From Geobacillus kaustophilus (lineage in GTDB: Bacteria; Bacillota; Bacilli; Bacillales; Anoxybacillaceae): DNA of 64,000 nt. Under the pieces are notes generated by a model that made no database searches, was not told where the DNA came from, and saw only the letters and a list, made by a program, of their open reading frames with translations. Each line of letters opens with the position of its first letter. The first letter of the stretch is position 1. The DNA lies in the NCBI RefSeq assembly GCF_000948285.1, contig NZ_JYBP01000003.1:1488001-1552000 (forward strand), read 5' to 3'. Shown here in pieces: positions 35,289-44,048 of the stretch. Both the position numbers and the translations under genes were made by a program.

Positions 35289-36901
35289 GTAACTATTCAC
35301 CCCGATGCTAGTGTGTAAAGTAGCCCAGCACAAATAGGGCATTTCTGTCATAGAAAATGCCCTACGTAGCGGAAAGAACACGATCTATCGTTTCGCCTGT
35401 CAACAGAAGACACAACGAGTCCCACACGTTTTTTTCGTGCTTGGTGAGTGTGGAAACGATGCTCCTTGCGATGCAAAACGACTGCGCGAACGTTTCCTGA
35501 CGAAATGTACCCGAGATGTTCTCTTTGACTTTGACCATGCGAAGATCCCGTTCGGCTTGGTTGTTGTCAAAAGGAACGTGAGCTTCACGCAAAAAGCGCA
35601 ACGCTTCTTCCTTTCGTTTTTGAAGTCGCCGAACGAAGGAGAGCGCTTTTTTCGGCAACGGTGTCATCCCTTCCAACTGATGGTTGGCTTTCTCGAGTAT
35701 GCGATCATACACGTGCTCCCAACGTTTCGCTTCTTCTTCAGGAAGAAAGCCACCATGTTGTTCGACCACTTGTTTGGCATTTAATAGAAACGTGGTCATC
35801 CGTTTTGCCCATGTATGCCCTTGTTCGATGAATCCTTTCAAGTCACGTAAATGATGGGCATGACAAAGGGCATGTGTGGCTTCGGTGTATCTCGGGTATG
35901 TACCGAATGCATCATGCATCATCGTTCCTTTATATCGTGGAAGAATCCCGATTTCATCGGTTGCTTTCTTTCCACGAGAAGCGTGAGGAGCTAAGTACGT
36001 ATATGCGGATGTACAGGCGACATGAACCCAGGCCTGTTTGCCATCGATCCGCAAGCTCGTTTCATCGACATGCAAGATGTCCGATTGAAGCAATGCTTCC
36101 TCGATGATGTCCATGTTTGGTTCGAGTGCTTCGCGACCTCGTTTGACCATATTGACAAGTGTTCCTGTGCTGATCGGATGTTGATATAGCTCTTCCATCA
36201 TGTCACGTAAACGTTGATATGGAATCATTTGTATGTTGTATAAATACACGACAAGCGCCGTGATCCGTGGACCATATTGCACATGATTGGTGACGTGTGA
36301 TGGGAACTCGGCTTGTTGCACGCATCGGCAATGTGGACATGATTTCACTTCGCGTTCATGTTGTGTCACTTCCATCGTCACGGGAGGCAGATCAAACACT
36401 TGACGGACATCGACTTTGAACGGTTTTACGTCACGCAAAGAAGACCCGCATCCTTGACACGTATGTACGCGATGGACGACACGATGATGTGGATGTTCCA
36501 CTTGACGGAGCGTCGTTCCCTCATGTCCCTCCTGTCCGCCAGGCTTTTTGTCAGACGGTTCACGAGAGGAACGCTTTTTCTCAAAACGGTCAGAAGATGG
36601 GGGCAGATGGCTATTAGAGCTGTTTTTTTTCGTGCGTGCTTCCAGCTCTTGAACACGATACTTCAGTTGTTCATTTTCTTTGCGTAGCTGTTTGTTTTCT
36701 TGACGCAAATGTTCATTTTCTTGAATGAGTTGATGAATGAGCTGTTTTTGTTGTTGGACTTTGCTGATTAAGCTTTCAACCGTCAATACAGCTTGTTGTA
36801 CCGTCAACATGCGATTCACCTCCTTGTCTATCAATATTCACATCATAGACAGGAAAACCAAAAAATATTCAGCTCACTTTATGAGGTGGCTGAATAGTTA
36901 C
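35289..36901 (-). mobile_element. IS66-type element (ISBst12-like) with 8-bp target duplication
   Basis: GCTCCAAG occurs at 35281-35288 and 36902-36909. Both ends read inward as GTAACTATTCA, with the GTAA start typical of IS66-type termini. The element is 1613 bp with a single transposase gene, and it interrupts dctP. Confidence 0.92.
35362..36810 (-). CDS. IS66-type transposase
   Basis: A 482-residue transposase from ATG 36810, which follows AAGGAGGTG. Residues 15-65 form a Leu/Gln-rich coiled coil (LIHQLIQENEHLRQENKQLR). A zinc-binding segment follows (CQGCGSSL ... CPHCRCV). The catalytic region includes DILHVDETSLRIDGKQAWVH (first Asp), MMHDAFGTYPRY, HALCHAHHLRDLKGF and, near the end, VPFDNNQAERDLRMVK with the Glu. 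The frame is intact, so the element is probably active. Confidence 0.92.
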   Translation of the reverse strand: MLTVQQAVLTVESLISKVQQQKQLIHQLIQENEHLRQENKQLRKENEQLKYRVQELEARTKKNSSNSHLPPSSDRFEKKRSSREPSDKKPGGQEGHEGTTLRQVEHPHHRVVHRVHTCQGCGSSLRDVKPFKVDVRQVFDLPPVTMEVTQHEREVKSCPHCRCVQQAEFPSHVTNHVQYGPRITALVVYLYNIQMIPYQRLRDMMEELYQHPISTGTLVNMVKRGREALEPNMDIIEEALLQSDILHVDETSLRIDGKQAWVHVACTSAYTYLAPHASRGKKATDEIGILPRYKGTMMHDAFGTYPRYTEATHALCHAHHLRDLKGFIEQGHTWAKRMTTFLLNAKQVVEQHGGFLPEEEAKRWEHVYDRILEKANHQLEGMTPLPKKALSFVRRLQKRKEEALRFLREAHVPFDNNQAERDLRMVKVKENISGTFRQETFAQSFCIARSIVSTLTKHEKNVWDSLCLLLTGETIDRVLSAT

Positions 36902-37790
36902 GCTCCAAGAACTTTTTGTCTTCTTCATAGCTTTTTTCCATGAGCTCAAATTCATAATTAGCTGCTTCTTTTGCCGCCTCTTGTATAATTGTCTGTTGTT
37001 CTTTAGTTAAGCTATCCCAAAACTTTTTATTGATCACGTATATATTAGGACTAAACATATGTTTTGACTCTAATACATCTGTTTGGACTTCGTACCATCC
37101 AGATGCCCGCAATGTGGCAATTGGATTATCTTGTCCGTCAACTACCTTTTGCTCTAGAGCCGTGAAAACTTCCGAGATCGGCATTGGAGTTACGTTGGTT
37201 CCTAATAATTTTCCAATAGTAATATAATTAGGGATATTAGGCATTCTCATTCGCAACCCTTCAAAATCATCCATTGAGTCTATCGTTCTATTAGCCGAGA
37301 ACATTCTGAATCCGTTTGCACTCCATGCCAACGGAACAACTCCATGCTTTTTCTCAAGATCTTTGGCGATCTCCTTCCCAATAGGACCATTGAGCACTTT
37401 CTTTACATGTTCAAAATCTTTAAATAAAAACGGCCATTCAGGAACTCCCATTTTCGGGATATCATTTTGCATAATTAATCCCGGAATCCCCATTTCAATC
37501 GTTCCGTTGCGGACGCCATCATAAAATTCCTTCTCTGCTCCTAAGGTGCTATTCGGATAAATTTGCACTTTAAGACTGCCGCCGGATTTTTCTTCCACAA
37601 TTTTTTTAAACTTTTCACGCAATGCAATATTTTGTGGATGCTCTTCCGCGAAATAGTTGGCCACTTTGATCACTTTAGCCCCACCCGATTGGCCATTCCC
37701 TGCTGTAGACTTTGTCCCTGACCCTCCACAGCCTGACAGCAGCCCAAGTAATAAAACCAAAAACAGAGAAAAAATTGCCATCCTCTCCAC

Positions 37791-38320
37791 TAACTACCAT
37801 CTCCTTTGCAATTTGTTTTTATTAGATAAAATTTAGAAGAAATCGCCATAAAGCACAGTTTATTAAGCGCTTTCAACAATTGATTTTTTATAATCTCTTT
37901 TACTTGCATATCCCATAGACACTTTGAATAAAAACTAATACCGATATGTAGTTTTATATAATAAAACAAAGTTTTGAAAAAGGTATACACAAGATTGTTT
38001 TATATTATAAAACATAGTTTTTTAATTTAAATAAAGAGTTTTTTGTTTTTATATTAATTTAAATTTTCTGAGTAGTCAATAGAAAAAGTGATTTTTCCTT
38101 AATCCAACCCCATACGTGAAACTCGGCTATGGGCTTCTTTCATTCAAATTATGTGATAAATGGTGTCCCGGAGCGTATGAGGATATAAACTCGCCCTCAA
38201 AACAATCAACCCCTTCATGTTTATGTGCATAAAAAATCCCCTCCCCCCCGAAGCGCACCCTGCCTTCGAAAGGATGGGGTAAACATTTTGAATAATGCAG
38301 CAGCTATACCCTCACTTTTT
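37791..38320. other. Intergenic region at the right end of the island
   Basis: This 530-bp A+T-rich stretch has no convincing gene; the 66-codon frame at 37790-37990 lacks a ribosome site. It contains the palindromes at 37951-38014 and is presumably the promoter region of the TRAP operon. From about 38100 to 38320 there is composite sequence without recognisable features, possibly debris of the island boundary. Confidence 0.6.
37951..38014 (-). promoter_or_regulatory. Two A+T palindromes upstream of the TRAP operon, candidate IclR operators
   Basis: TGTTTTATATTATAAAACA (37996-38014) is a perfect 19-bp palindrome, and GTTTTATATAATAAAAC (37951-37967) is a near copy 45 bp away. On the minus strand the first contains TATAAT, so a bound regulator would block a promoter here. 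A related sequence precedes the FAH-family gene at 27582. Confidence 0.55.
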
Positions 38321-39268
38321 TCACGCCAAAATCCCTTCAATTTTCTCCAGCACGTCATCGCTGAGCGCAACGTCAACGGCTTTGACGTTTTCCTCGACTT
38401 GTTCCGGACGGCTGGCGCCGATTAAGGCGCTGGCGACGTTTGGCTGGCGCAATACCCAAGCGAGGGCGAGCTGGGATAGCGTAATGCCGAGTTCAGCAGC
38501 GACTTTTTCGAGCTGTTCGACTTTCGTTAAAATTTCATCGTTTAGCAATCCTTGAATGAACGTGTTCGCTTTTGGATCGGCGGCGCGGCTTCCGGCCGGC
38601 AGCTGCTGGCCGCGTTTGTATTTGCCGGTCAGCACCCCTTGGGCGAGCGGCGAGAAGACGATTTGGCTGATGCCGTTTTGTTCGCACACCGGGATGACTT
38701 CGTTTTCAATATAGCGATGGAACATGTTGTACTGCGGCTGGTTGACGACGATCCGGTCAAGCAAGTAGCGATCGGCCACGCCGAGCGCCTCTTGAATTTG
38801 CTGGGCCGTCCATTCACTGACGCCGACATAGAGCACTTTTCCTTGGCGGACGAGATCATCGATCGTGCGCAACGTTTCGTCAACCGGCGTCTCCTTGTCG
38901 TACCGATGGCAATAATAGATGTCCACGTAATCCAGTTGCAACCGCTTTAAGCTCGCATGGAGCTGCTCAAACACATGTTTGCGCGACAAGCCGCGGTCGT
39001 TCGGGCCATCGCCCATCGGCCAAAACACTTTCGTCGCAATGACATACGATTCGCGCGGATATTTGCGCAGCGCCTCGCCAACGATCTTTTCCGCTTCCCC
39101 GCGCGCGTAGACGTTCGCCGTGTCAAACGAGTTGATGCCGAGTTCGTACGCCTTGTCAATGACGCGGATCGCCGTGTCTTTTTCCACCGAGTTGCCGTAT
39201 GTAAGCCAGCTGCCTAAACTGATTTCGCTCACTTTCAGCCCAGTGCGGCCGAGTTTTCGATACTTCAT
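38321..39268 (-). CDS. Aldo/keto reductase (Kvbeta/voltage-channel-beta-like group)
   Basis: A 315-residue TIM-barrel NADPH reductase, MKYRKLGRTGLKVSEISLGS at the start. The catalytic tetrad is visible as Asp and Tyr in FDTANVYARGEAE, Lys in YVIATKVFWP and His in DIYYCHRYD; GASRPEQVEENVKA is the NADPH-binding end. It is divergent from glnQ. Its 3' end of about 130 bp is repeated at 14325-14455, so the gene marks the right boundary of the island. Here the protein ends EGILA, whereas the relic suggests an ancestral ending nine residues longer. The substrate is unknown. Confidence 0.9.
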   Translation of the reverse strand: MKYRKLGRTGLKVSEISLGSWLTYGNSVEKDTAIRVIDKAYELGINSFDTANVYARGEAEKIVGEALRKYPRESYVIATKVFWPMGDGPNDRGLSRKHVFEQLHASLKRLQLDYVDIYYCHRYDKETPVDETLRTIDDLVRQGKVLYVGVSEWTAQQIQEALGVADRYLLDRIVVNQPQYNMFHRYIENEVIPVCEQNGISQIVFSPLAQGVLTGKYKRGQQLPAGSRAADPKANTFIQGLLNDEILTKVEQLEKVAAELGITLSQLALAWVLRQPNVASALIGASRPEQVEENVKAVDVALSDDVLEKIEGILA

Positions 39269-39430
39269 TCGCGTTCCCCTCTCCTTTGGGCGGCAATCAA
39301 TGCCAAATTCTTCATGTCCTCATTATAATCCTCGATCGCTGATTTGCAAAGAGATTTGCCTTACTATTCAAAAAAATGACTTCCCTTTCTTTTCGCCCAT
39401 TACCGTCTTTTTTCAATCGGTTCACAAAAT

Positions 39431-39473
39431 TTTTGTAGATTTCCGTAGATTTTCGTAGGTGTGTATTTACAAT
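39431..39473 (+). promoter_or_regulatory. GlnL-type triple direct repeat and -10 element of glnQHMP
   Basis: Three 10-bp repeats in register: TTTTGTAGAT, TTCCGTAGAT, TTTCGTAGGT (39431-39460). They fit the TTTTGT-N4-TTTTGT direct repeat bound by B. subtilis GlnL. A -10 TACAAT lies at 39468-39473, with no good -35, as expected for an activated promoter. The glnKL genes are just downstream of the transporter operon. Confidence 0.7.
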
Positions 39474-39518
39474 GAATTCGAAAAACGTTCACAAAATTGT
39501 CACAAAGGAGGGGGGCTA

Positions 39519-40247
39519 TTGATTTATTTCCACCAGGTCAACAAATACTACGGCGATTTTCATGTTTTGAAAGACATTAATTTGACGATCAACCAAGGGG
39601 AAGTCGTCGTCATTATCGGGCCATCCGGCTCGGGCAAAAGCACGCTCGTGCGCTGCATCAACCGGCTCGAGACGATCTCAAGCGGCGAATTGATCGTCGA
39701 CGGCGTCAAAGTGAACGACAAAAACATCAACATTAACGAACTGCGGCGCAATATCGGCATGGTGTTCCAACATTTCAACTTATACCCGCATATGACCGTC
39801 TTGCAAAATATCACGTTAGCGCCGCGCAAAGTGCTCGGCATGTCCGAAAAAGAAGCGAACGAGATCGCTATGTATTATTTGGAAAAAGTCGGCATCCCTG
39901 ACAAAGCGAACGCCTATCCGTCCGCGCTGTCCGGCGGCCAGCAGCAGCGCGTCGCCATCGCCCGTGGATTGGCGATGAAGCCAAAAATCATGCTGTTTGA
40001 CGAGCCGACATCCGCCCTTGATCCAGAAACGATCGGCGAGGTGCTCGATGTGATGAAACAGCTGGCCAAAGAAGGAATGACAATGGTCGTCGTCACCCAC
40101 GAAATGGGGTTTGCCCGCGAGGTGGCCGATCGCATCGTCTTTATGGACCAAGGCCGCATTTTAGAAGAAGCGCCGCCTGATGAGTTTTTTGCGGCGCCGA
40201 AAGAGGAACGGGCGCGCGTCTTTTTAAGCCGCATTTTAAACCATTAA
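39519..40247 (+). CDS. glnQ: Glutamine ABC transporter ATP-binding protein
   Basis: A 242-residue ATPase. TTG 39519 is the start, directly after AAGGAGGGGGG; the open frame to 39459 lies within the promoter region. Walker A is GPSGSGKST, the signature is [16 protein letters not shown], Walker B is [14 protein letters not shown], and the switch His is in [10 protein letters not shown]. It is closest to polar amino acid (Gln/Glu) importers. It is the first gene of glnQ-glnH-glnM-glnP. Confidence 0.93.
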   Translation: MIYFHQVNKYYGDFHVLKDINLTINQGEVVVIIGPSGSGKSTLVRCINRLETISSGELIVDGVKVNDKNININELRRNIGMVFQHFNLYPHMTVLQNITLAPRKVLGMSEKEANEIAMYYLEKVGIPDKANAYPSALSGGQQQRVAIARGLAMKPKIMLFDEPTSALDPETIGEVLDVMKQLAKEGMTMVVVTHEMGFAREVADRIVFMDQGRILEEAPPDEFFAAPKEERARVFLSRILNH

Positions 40248-40276
40248 TTCCGGTCAATCAAAGGGGGTTTTTTCTC

Positions 40277-41122
40277 ATGAGAAAGAAAGCATGGAAATGG
40301 TGGATCGCGGTTGCCTTGACCGCCTTATTGAGCGCCGTTGCTTTGACGGGCTGCAGCACGACGGACAAAGGGGAAGGCGGAACATCGTCAGAAAACGCCA
40401 AAGCGACCAATACGCTTGAAAAGATTAAACAGCGCGGCAAGCTTGTCGTCGGCGTCAAATACGATTTGAATTTATTCGGGTTAAAAAACCCGGAAACCGG
40501 CAAAGTCGAAGGATTTGACATCGATATTGCCAAAGGGCTGGCGAAAAAAATTCTCGGGGATGAAAACAAAATCGAATTGAAAGAAGTGACGTCAAAAACA
40601 CGCATCCCGATGCTGAACAACGGGGATATTGATGCGATCATCGCCACCATGACGATCACCGAGGAACGGAAAAAAGAAGTGGATTTCTCGGATGTGTACT
40701 TTATGGCCGGGCAATCGCTGCTCGTCAAAAAAGACAGCCCGATCAACAGCGTGAAAGACTTGAAAAAAGGCATGACCGTTCTGACGGCGAAAGGATCGAC
40801 ATCGGCGGAAAACATCCGCAAAGTCGCGCCGCAGGTCAACGTGCTGGAGTTTGAAAACTACGCGGAAGCGTTTACCGCGTTGAAAGCCGGCCAAGGCGAT
40901 GCGCTCACGACCGACAACGCGCTGCTTTGGGGCATGGCGAAACAAGATCCGAACTACCGCGTCCTGGATGAAACGTTCACTGAAGAGCCGTACGGCATCG
41001 CCGTCCGCAAAGGGGATAAAGAATTGCTTCAAGTCATCAACGAATACTTAAAAGAAATTAAAGAAAACGGCGAATACGATAAGATCTACGAAAAATGGAT
41101 TGGCAAAAAGCCGCAACAGTAA
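40277..41122 (+). CDS. glnH: Glutamine/glutamate-binding lipoprotein
   Basis: A 281-residue extracytoplasmic receptor with a lipoprotein signal (MRKKAWKWWIAVALTALLSA, lipobox ALTGCSTT). The periplasmic-binding domain spans about residues 45-275: KLVVGVKYDLNLFGLKNPETG, VEGFDIDIAKGLAKKI, TMTITEERKKEVDFSDVYF and AVRKGDKELLQVINEYLKEI when read in pieces, as in Gln/Glu receptors. It is anchored outside the membrane and delivers substrate to GlnM/GlnP. It lies 30 bp downstream of glnQ. Confidence 0.92.
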   Translation: MRKKAWKWWIAVALTALLSAVALTGCSTTDKGEGGTSSENAKATNTLEKIKQRGKLVVGVKYDLNLFGLKNPETGKVEGFDIDIAKGLAKKILGDENKIELKEVTSKTRIPMLNNGDIDAIIATMTITEERKKEVDFSDVYFMAGQSLLVKKDSPINSVKDLKKGMTVLTAKGSTSAENIRKVAPQVNVLEFENYAEAFTALKAGQGDALTTDNALLWGMAKQDPNYRVLDETFTEEPYGIAVRKGDKELLQVINEYLKEIKENGEYDKIYEKWIGKKPQQ

Positions 41123-41209
41123 CAGGCGAAACGGTGGGCGGAACACATCCGCCCACCTGTTTGCCCAAAGGACAGGCCATGAGTCAGCGAGGAAAGGAGG
41201 CGTTTAGCC

Positions 41210-41863
41210 TTGTTGCGCTATTCTATTTTAGTTGAACATTGGGATCTGTATATGCAAGGGTTTGGCCATACAATCAAGGCCAGCGTGTTGGCGCTGATCG
41301 GCAGCTTGGCCATCGGCACCGTCATGGCCATTTTCCGCATCGCTCCGATTCGTCCGCTCAATTGGATCGGAACAGCGTATGTAGAATTTATCCGCAACAT
41401 TCCGCTTGTGTTGATCGTCTTTGTTTTTTTTATGGGCTTGCCCGCCGTCGGCATCCGCTTTGACTCGTTTACCGCCGGAACGCTCGGGCTGATGGTGTAT
41501 ACCGCCGCTTTTATCGCTGAAGCGATCCGCTCGGGCATTCAAGCGGTTCCGAAAGGGCAGATGGAAGCGGCGCGCTCGTCTGGATTGACGTACTTGCAAG
41601 CGATGCGTTACGTCATCTTGCCGCAGGCGGTGAAAATCGTCATCCCGCCGCTTGGCAACCAGTTCATCAACTTGGTGAAAAACTCTTCCGTGCTTGGCGT
41701 CATCGCCGGGTTGGATTTAATGTATTACGGCGACTTAATTTCTTCCAAAACGTTCGTCACCTTTGACGTTTATATTTTCGTCGCTTTGTTTTACCTCGTC
41801 TTAACGATTCCGCTCAGCCTTGGCGTCGGCTACTTAGAGCGCCGTTTGCTTAAGGCGCGGTAG
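41210..41863 (+). CDS. glnM: Glutamine ABC transporter permease
   Basis: A 217-residue inner-membrane protein with about five helices. TTG 41210 is the start, nine bases after AAAGGAGG. The family EAA-type loop reads QMEAARSSGLTYLQAMRYVILPQAVKIVIPP. VEFIRNIPLVLIVFVFF is typical of HisM/GlnP permeases. It probably pairs with the next gene to form the heterodimeric channel. Confidence 0.92.
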   Translation: MLRYSILVEHWDLYMQGFGHTIKASVLALIGSLAIGTVMAIFRIAPIRPLNWIGTAYVEFIRNIPLVLIVFVFFMGLPAVGIRFDSFTAGTLGLMVYTAAFIAEAIRSGIQAVPKGQMEAARSSGLTYLQAMRYVILPQAVKIVIPPLGNQFINLVKNSSVLGVIAGLDLMYYGDLISSKTFVTFDVYIFVALFYLVLTIPLSLGVGYLERRLLKAR

Positions 41864-41879
41864 GAAAGGAGGCTAAACG

Positions 41880-42530
41880 ATGGATTTTGCCGGTGCTTAC
41901 GCGCCCGCCCATTTGAAGTTTTTGCTTCAAGGGTTTCTCGTGACATTAGAAGTGGCATTCATCTCGATTGTCTTAAGCTTTGTGTTCGGCATTATCATCG
42001 GGGTCATTCGCTATACGAAAATCCCGGTGCTTTCCCAATTGCTGGCTGTAATGGTCGAAACGATTCGGAATTTGCCGCTGTTGTTAATCATTTTCTTTAC
42101 GTATTTCGCCCTTCCAGAAGTCGGACTCAAGCTGGATAAACTATATGCCGCCATTGCGGCCTTGGTCATTTTTGAATCGGCCATGTTGTCGGAAATTGTC
42201 CGCAGCGGCCTGCAGTCGATCGATAAAGGGCAAATCGAGGCGGCGCGCTCATCGGGGCTTACGTATGTGCAGACGTTATGGTACATCATTTTGCCGCAAG
42301 CGTTGCGGCGCATGGTGCCGCCGATCGTCAGCCAGTTTATTTCCTTATTGAAAGATACGTCGCTGGCCATTGTCATTTCCTTGCCGGAGCTGATGAACCA
42401 TGCGCAAATCATTAACGGACGCAACGTCAATTTTGTCATCCCGATTTTCATTCTCGTGGCATTCATGTATTTTATCGTCAACTATTCGCTGTCACTCGTC
42501 TCGCGCCGGTTGGAATACCGTCAGCGGTGA
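41880..42530 (+). CDS. glnP: Glutamine ABC transporter permease
   Basis: A 216-residue permease similar to the preceding one: VETIRNLPLLLIIFFTYF, QIEAARSSGLTYVQTLWYIILPQALRRMVPP. It starts 17 bp after glnM with AAAGGAGG before the ATG, and is followed by a strong terminator. Confidence 0.92.
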   Translation: MDFAGAYAPAHLKFLLQGFLVTLEVAFISIVLSFVFGIIIGVIRYTKIPVLSQLLAVMVETIRNLPLLLIIFFTYFALPEVGLKLDKLYAAIAALVIFESAMLSEIVRSGLQSIDKGQIEAARSSGLTYVQTLWYIILPQALRRMVPPIVSQFISLLKDTSLAIVISLPELMNHAQIINGRNVNFVIPIFILVAFMYFIVNYSLSLVSRRLEYRQR

Positions 42531-42533
42531 TGG

Positions 42534-42573
42534 AACCGTATCCCCTTCTTCGGCTGGGGCATACGGTTTTTTC
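42534..42573 (+). terminator. Rho-independent terminator of the gln transport operon
   Basis: AACCGTATCCCC and GGGGCATACGGTT form a long stem with a TTCTTCGGCT loop, followed by TTTTTTC. Confidence 0.92.
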
Positions 42574-42673
42574 TTGCCGTCTCTTTTGTTAAAAAGATCC
42601 GTTGTTTTCGCTTTCCTGTTATATAATAGAATTGCAGATTAGCCCATGACCTTCACAAAGGCGGTGACGTCCA

Positions 42674-44005
42674 CTGACACCAGCAAAAAAAGAACCGCTT
42701 TGGCTTCTTTTGCTTTTGCTTTCCGCTACTGCGTTTCTTGGCGAAATGAAAATGAACCCGTTTGACAGCCCGTTTCGCGTCTCACTCGGCAGCGCCGTCT
42801 TTTTTCTCGGGCTTGTCGCCTTTCGCTCCCTTCCGCCGCTTGTGATCGGTGCAAGCACCGGAGCGGTGGTCGTCGGCTTTCGCATCTTTCTGGACTCGTT
42901 GACAGGAGAAATGTCGACTTCTGAGAGTCTGCTGACCCATCTTCCGGCAGCAGGGTATTATATCAGCTTTGCGGCAATGGCCTCTGTCCTCCGCTTGCGC
43001 CGTCAAATTACAGCCCCGATTCGGGCTGGAGCGGTTGGAGCAGCGCTTGATTTTTTGGCTAACGCCTGTGAACTAGGGATCCGGTATTGGATGGGCGAAC
43101 CGTTTGCCTTCAGCGGCCAAACGATCATCGTCTTATGGTTATTCGCCATTTTGCGCAGCTTTTGCGTCATTGGCGTTTACAATATGTGGGTGACGAAGCA
43201 TGTCCGCTCGCTCGCTGAAGCGAGAAAGCAAGAACTCGAACGCCTCATCATGGTGAGCAGCGGATTATACGAAGAAATGTTTTACTTGCAAAAATCAATG
43301 GCTCTCATGGAAGACATGACGCGCAAAAGCTATGACCTTTCCTCGCGGCTGATGGAAAGAGAACACGTTGAGCCGCGCGTCGCCCTGGAGCTTGCCGAAC
43401 ATATTCACGAGACAAAAAAAGATATGCAGCGCATTTTCGCCGGCCTTTCTAAGCTTATCGGCCGCCAATCGGTGCGCGGGCGCATTTCGATTGCCGAACT
43501 GTGCGCCATGGTCATTCGCGCCAATGAAAAATACGCCAGCTTATCCGGAAAAACGATCACATTTTCGTACAACGGCCATATCGATCTCATGACCGACCAG
43601 CTGTATCCTCTTCTTTCCGTGCTTAACAACTTGGTATCGAACGCCGTCGAGGCGATTGGCGAAAGTGGGTCCATCTGTCTGCGCACACGCCTTGAAGGAA
43701 CCGAATTGATCATCGAAGTCGAGGATACCGGTCCCGGCATTGCGGCTGATGACATCGCCTGGATTTTTCAGCCCGGATTCACAACGAAATACGACCGCCA
43801 AGGCAATCCGTCCACAGGCATCGGGCTTACCCACGCCCGCGATATCGCCCAAACACTTGGGGGGCATCTACAGCTCGTCAAAAGCGAGCCGGGACAGACG
43901 GTGTTTCGCCTTGCCGTGCCGACAGCCCGCCTCCTGCAAAGCACACCGTCCGTAGCCGAAATGTCCGATCGCGAGGCCGACCGGCAAGAAAATTCCGTCA
44001 TGTAG
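42674..44005 (+). CDS. glnK: Sensor histidine kinase GlnK
   Basis: About 443 residues if CTG 42674 is the start (AAGGCGGTG lies upstream, and KKEPLW precedes the first helix); TTG 42710 is a shorter option without a ribosome site. The amino half has about five membrane helices (to roughly residue 170). A coiled linker and the phosphorylation region follow (ALELAEHIHETKKDMQRIFA, His in the LAEHIHE motif). The ATPase lobe has NNLVSNAVEAIGE (N box), EDTGPGIAADD (G1) and GNPSTGIGLTHARDI (G2). It is the partner of the next gene and matches the B. subtilis GlnK-GlnL arrangement that senses glutamine. Confidence 0.88.
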   Translation: MTPAKKEPLWLLLLLLSATAFLGEMKMNPFDSPFRVSLGSAVFFLGLVAFRSLPPLVIGASTGAVVVGFRIFLDSLTGEMSTSESLLTHLPAAGYYISFAAMASVLRLRRQITAPIRAGAVGAALDFLANACELGIRYWMGEPFAFSGQTIIVLWLFAILRSFCVIGVYNMWVTKHVRSLAEARKQELERLIMVSSGLYEEMFYLQKSMALMEDMTRKSYDLSSRLMEREHVEPRVALELAEHIHETKKDMQRIFAGLSKLIGRQSVRGRISIAELCAMVIRANEKYASLSGKTITFSYNGHIDLMTDQLYPLLSVLNNLVSNAVEAIGESGSICLRTRLEGTELIIEVEDTGPGIAADDIAWIFQPGFTTKYDRQGNPSTGIGLTHARDIAQTLGGHLQLVKSEPGQTVFRLAVPTARLLQSTPSVAEMSDREADRQENSVM

Positions 44006-44048
44006 ACAAGGCAATGGCCAAAAGCCAAGGAAGGGAGAGAACAGAAAG

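Larger units (their letters stand above)
35138..37790 (-). pseudogene. dctP: Second TRAP solute receptor DctP, split by an IS66-type element
   Basis: The amino part runs from GTG 37790 (preceded by AAGGAGAT) with lipobox GLLSGCGGS through SEVFTALEQKVVDGQDNPIA to KKFLERNY, where the IS begins. The carboxy part resumes at 35280 as QHGIKFTTPSAEFTKQ and stops at 35138. Removing the IS and one copy of GCTCCAAG restores a perfect frame of 343 residues reading KKFLEQHGIK. The protein is a full-length DctP relative, distinct from the one at 32144. The insertion removes about 50 residues, so the receptor is probably not functional, and transcription to dctQM may be reduced. Confidence 0.92.
14456..38323. 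mobile_element. Sugar-acid catabolic genomic island between direct repeats
   Basis: This block of about 24 kb has visibly lower G+C than the genes on either side. Nearly all genes are on the minus strand and serve aldonate/hexuronate catabolism, TRAP uptake and nickel-pincer cofactor synthesis. It is bounded by ~130-bp direct repeats of the aldo/keto reductase 3' end (14325-14455; about 38324-38454). No integrase, relaxase or phage gene is visible, so the route of entry is unknown; it could be recombination rather than site-specific integration. Confidence 0.65.

Noticed and set aside
37790-37990. 66-codon minus-strand frame upstream of the split dctP
   Set aside because: No ribosome site, no recognisable sequence and located in A+T-rich operator DNA.
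14456-38323. Island as a prophage or integrative conjugative element
   Set aside because: No integrase, structural, relaxase or type IV secretion genes were found.
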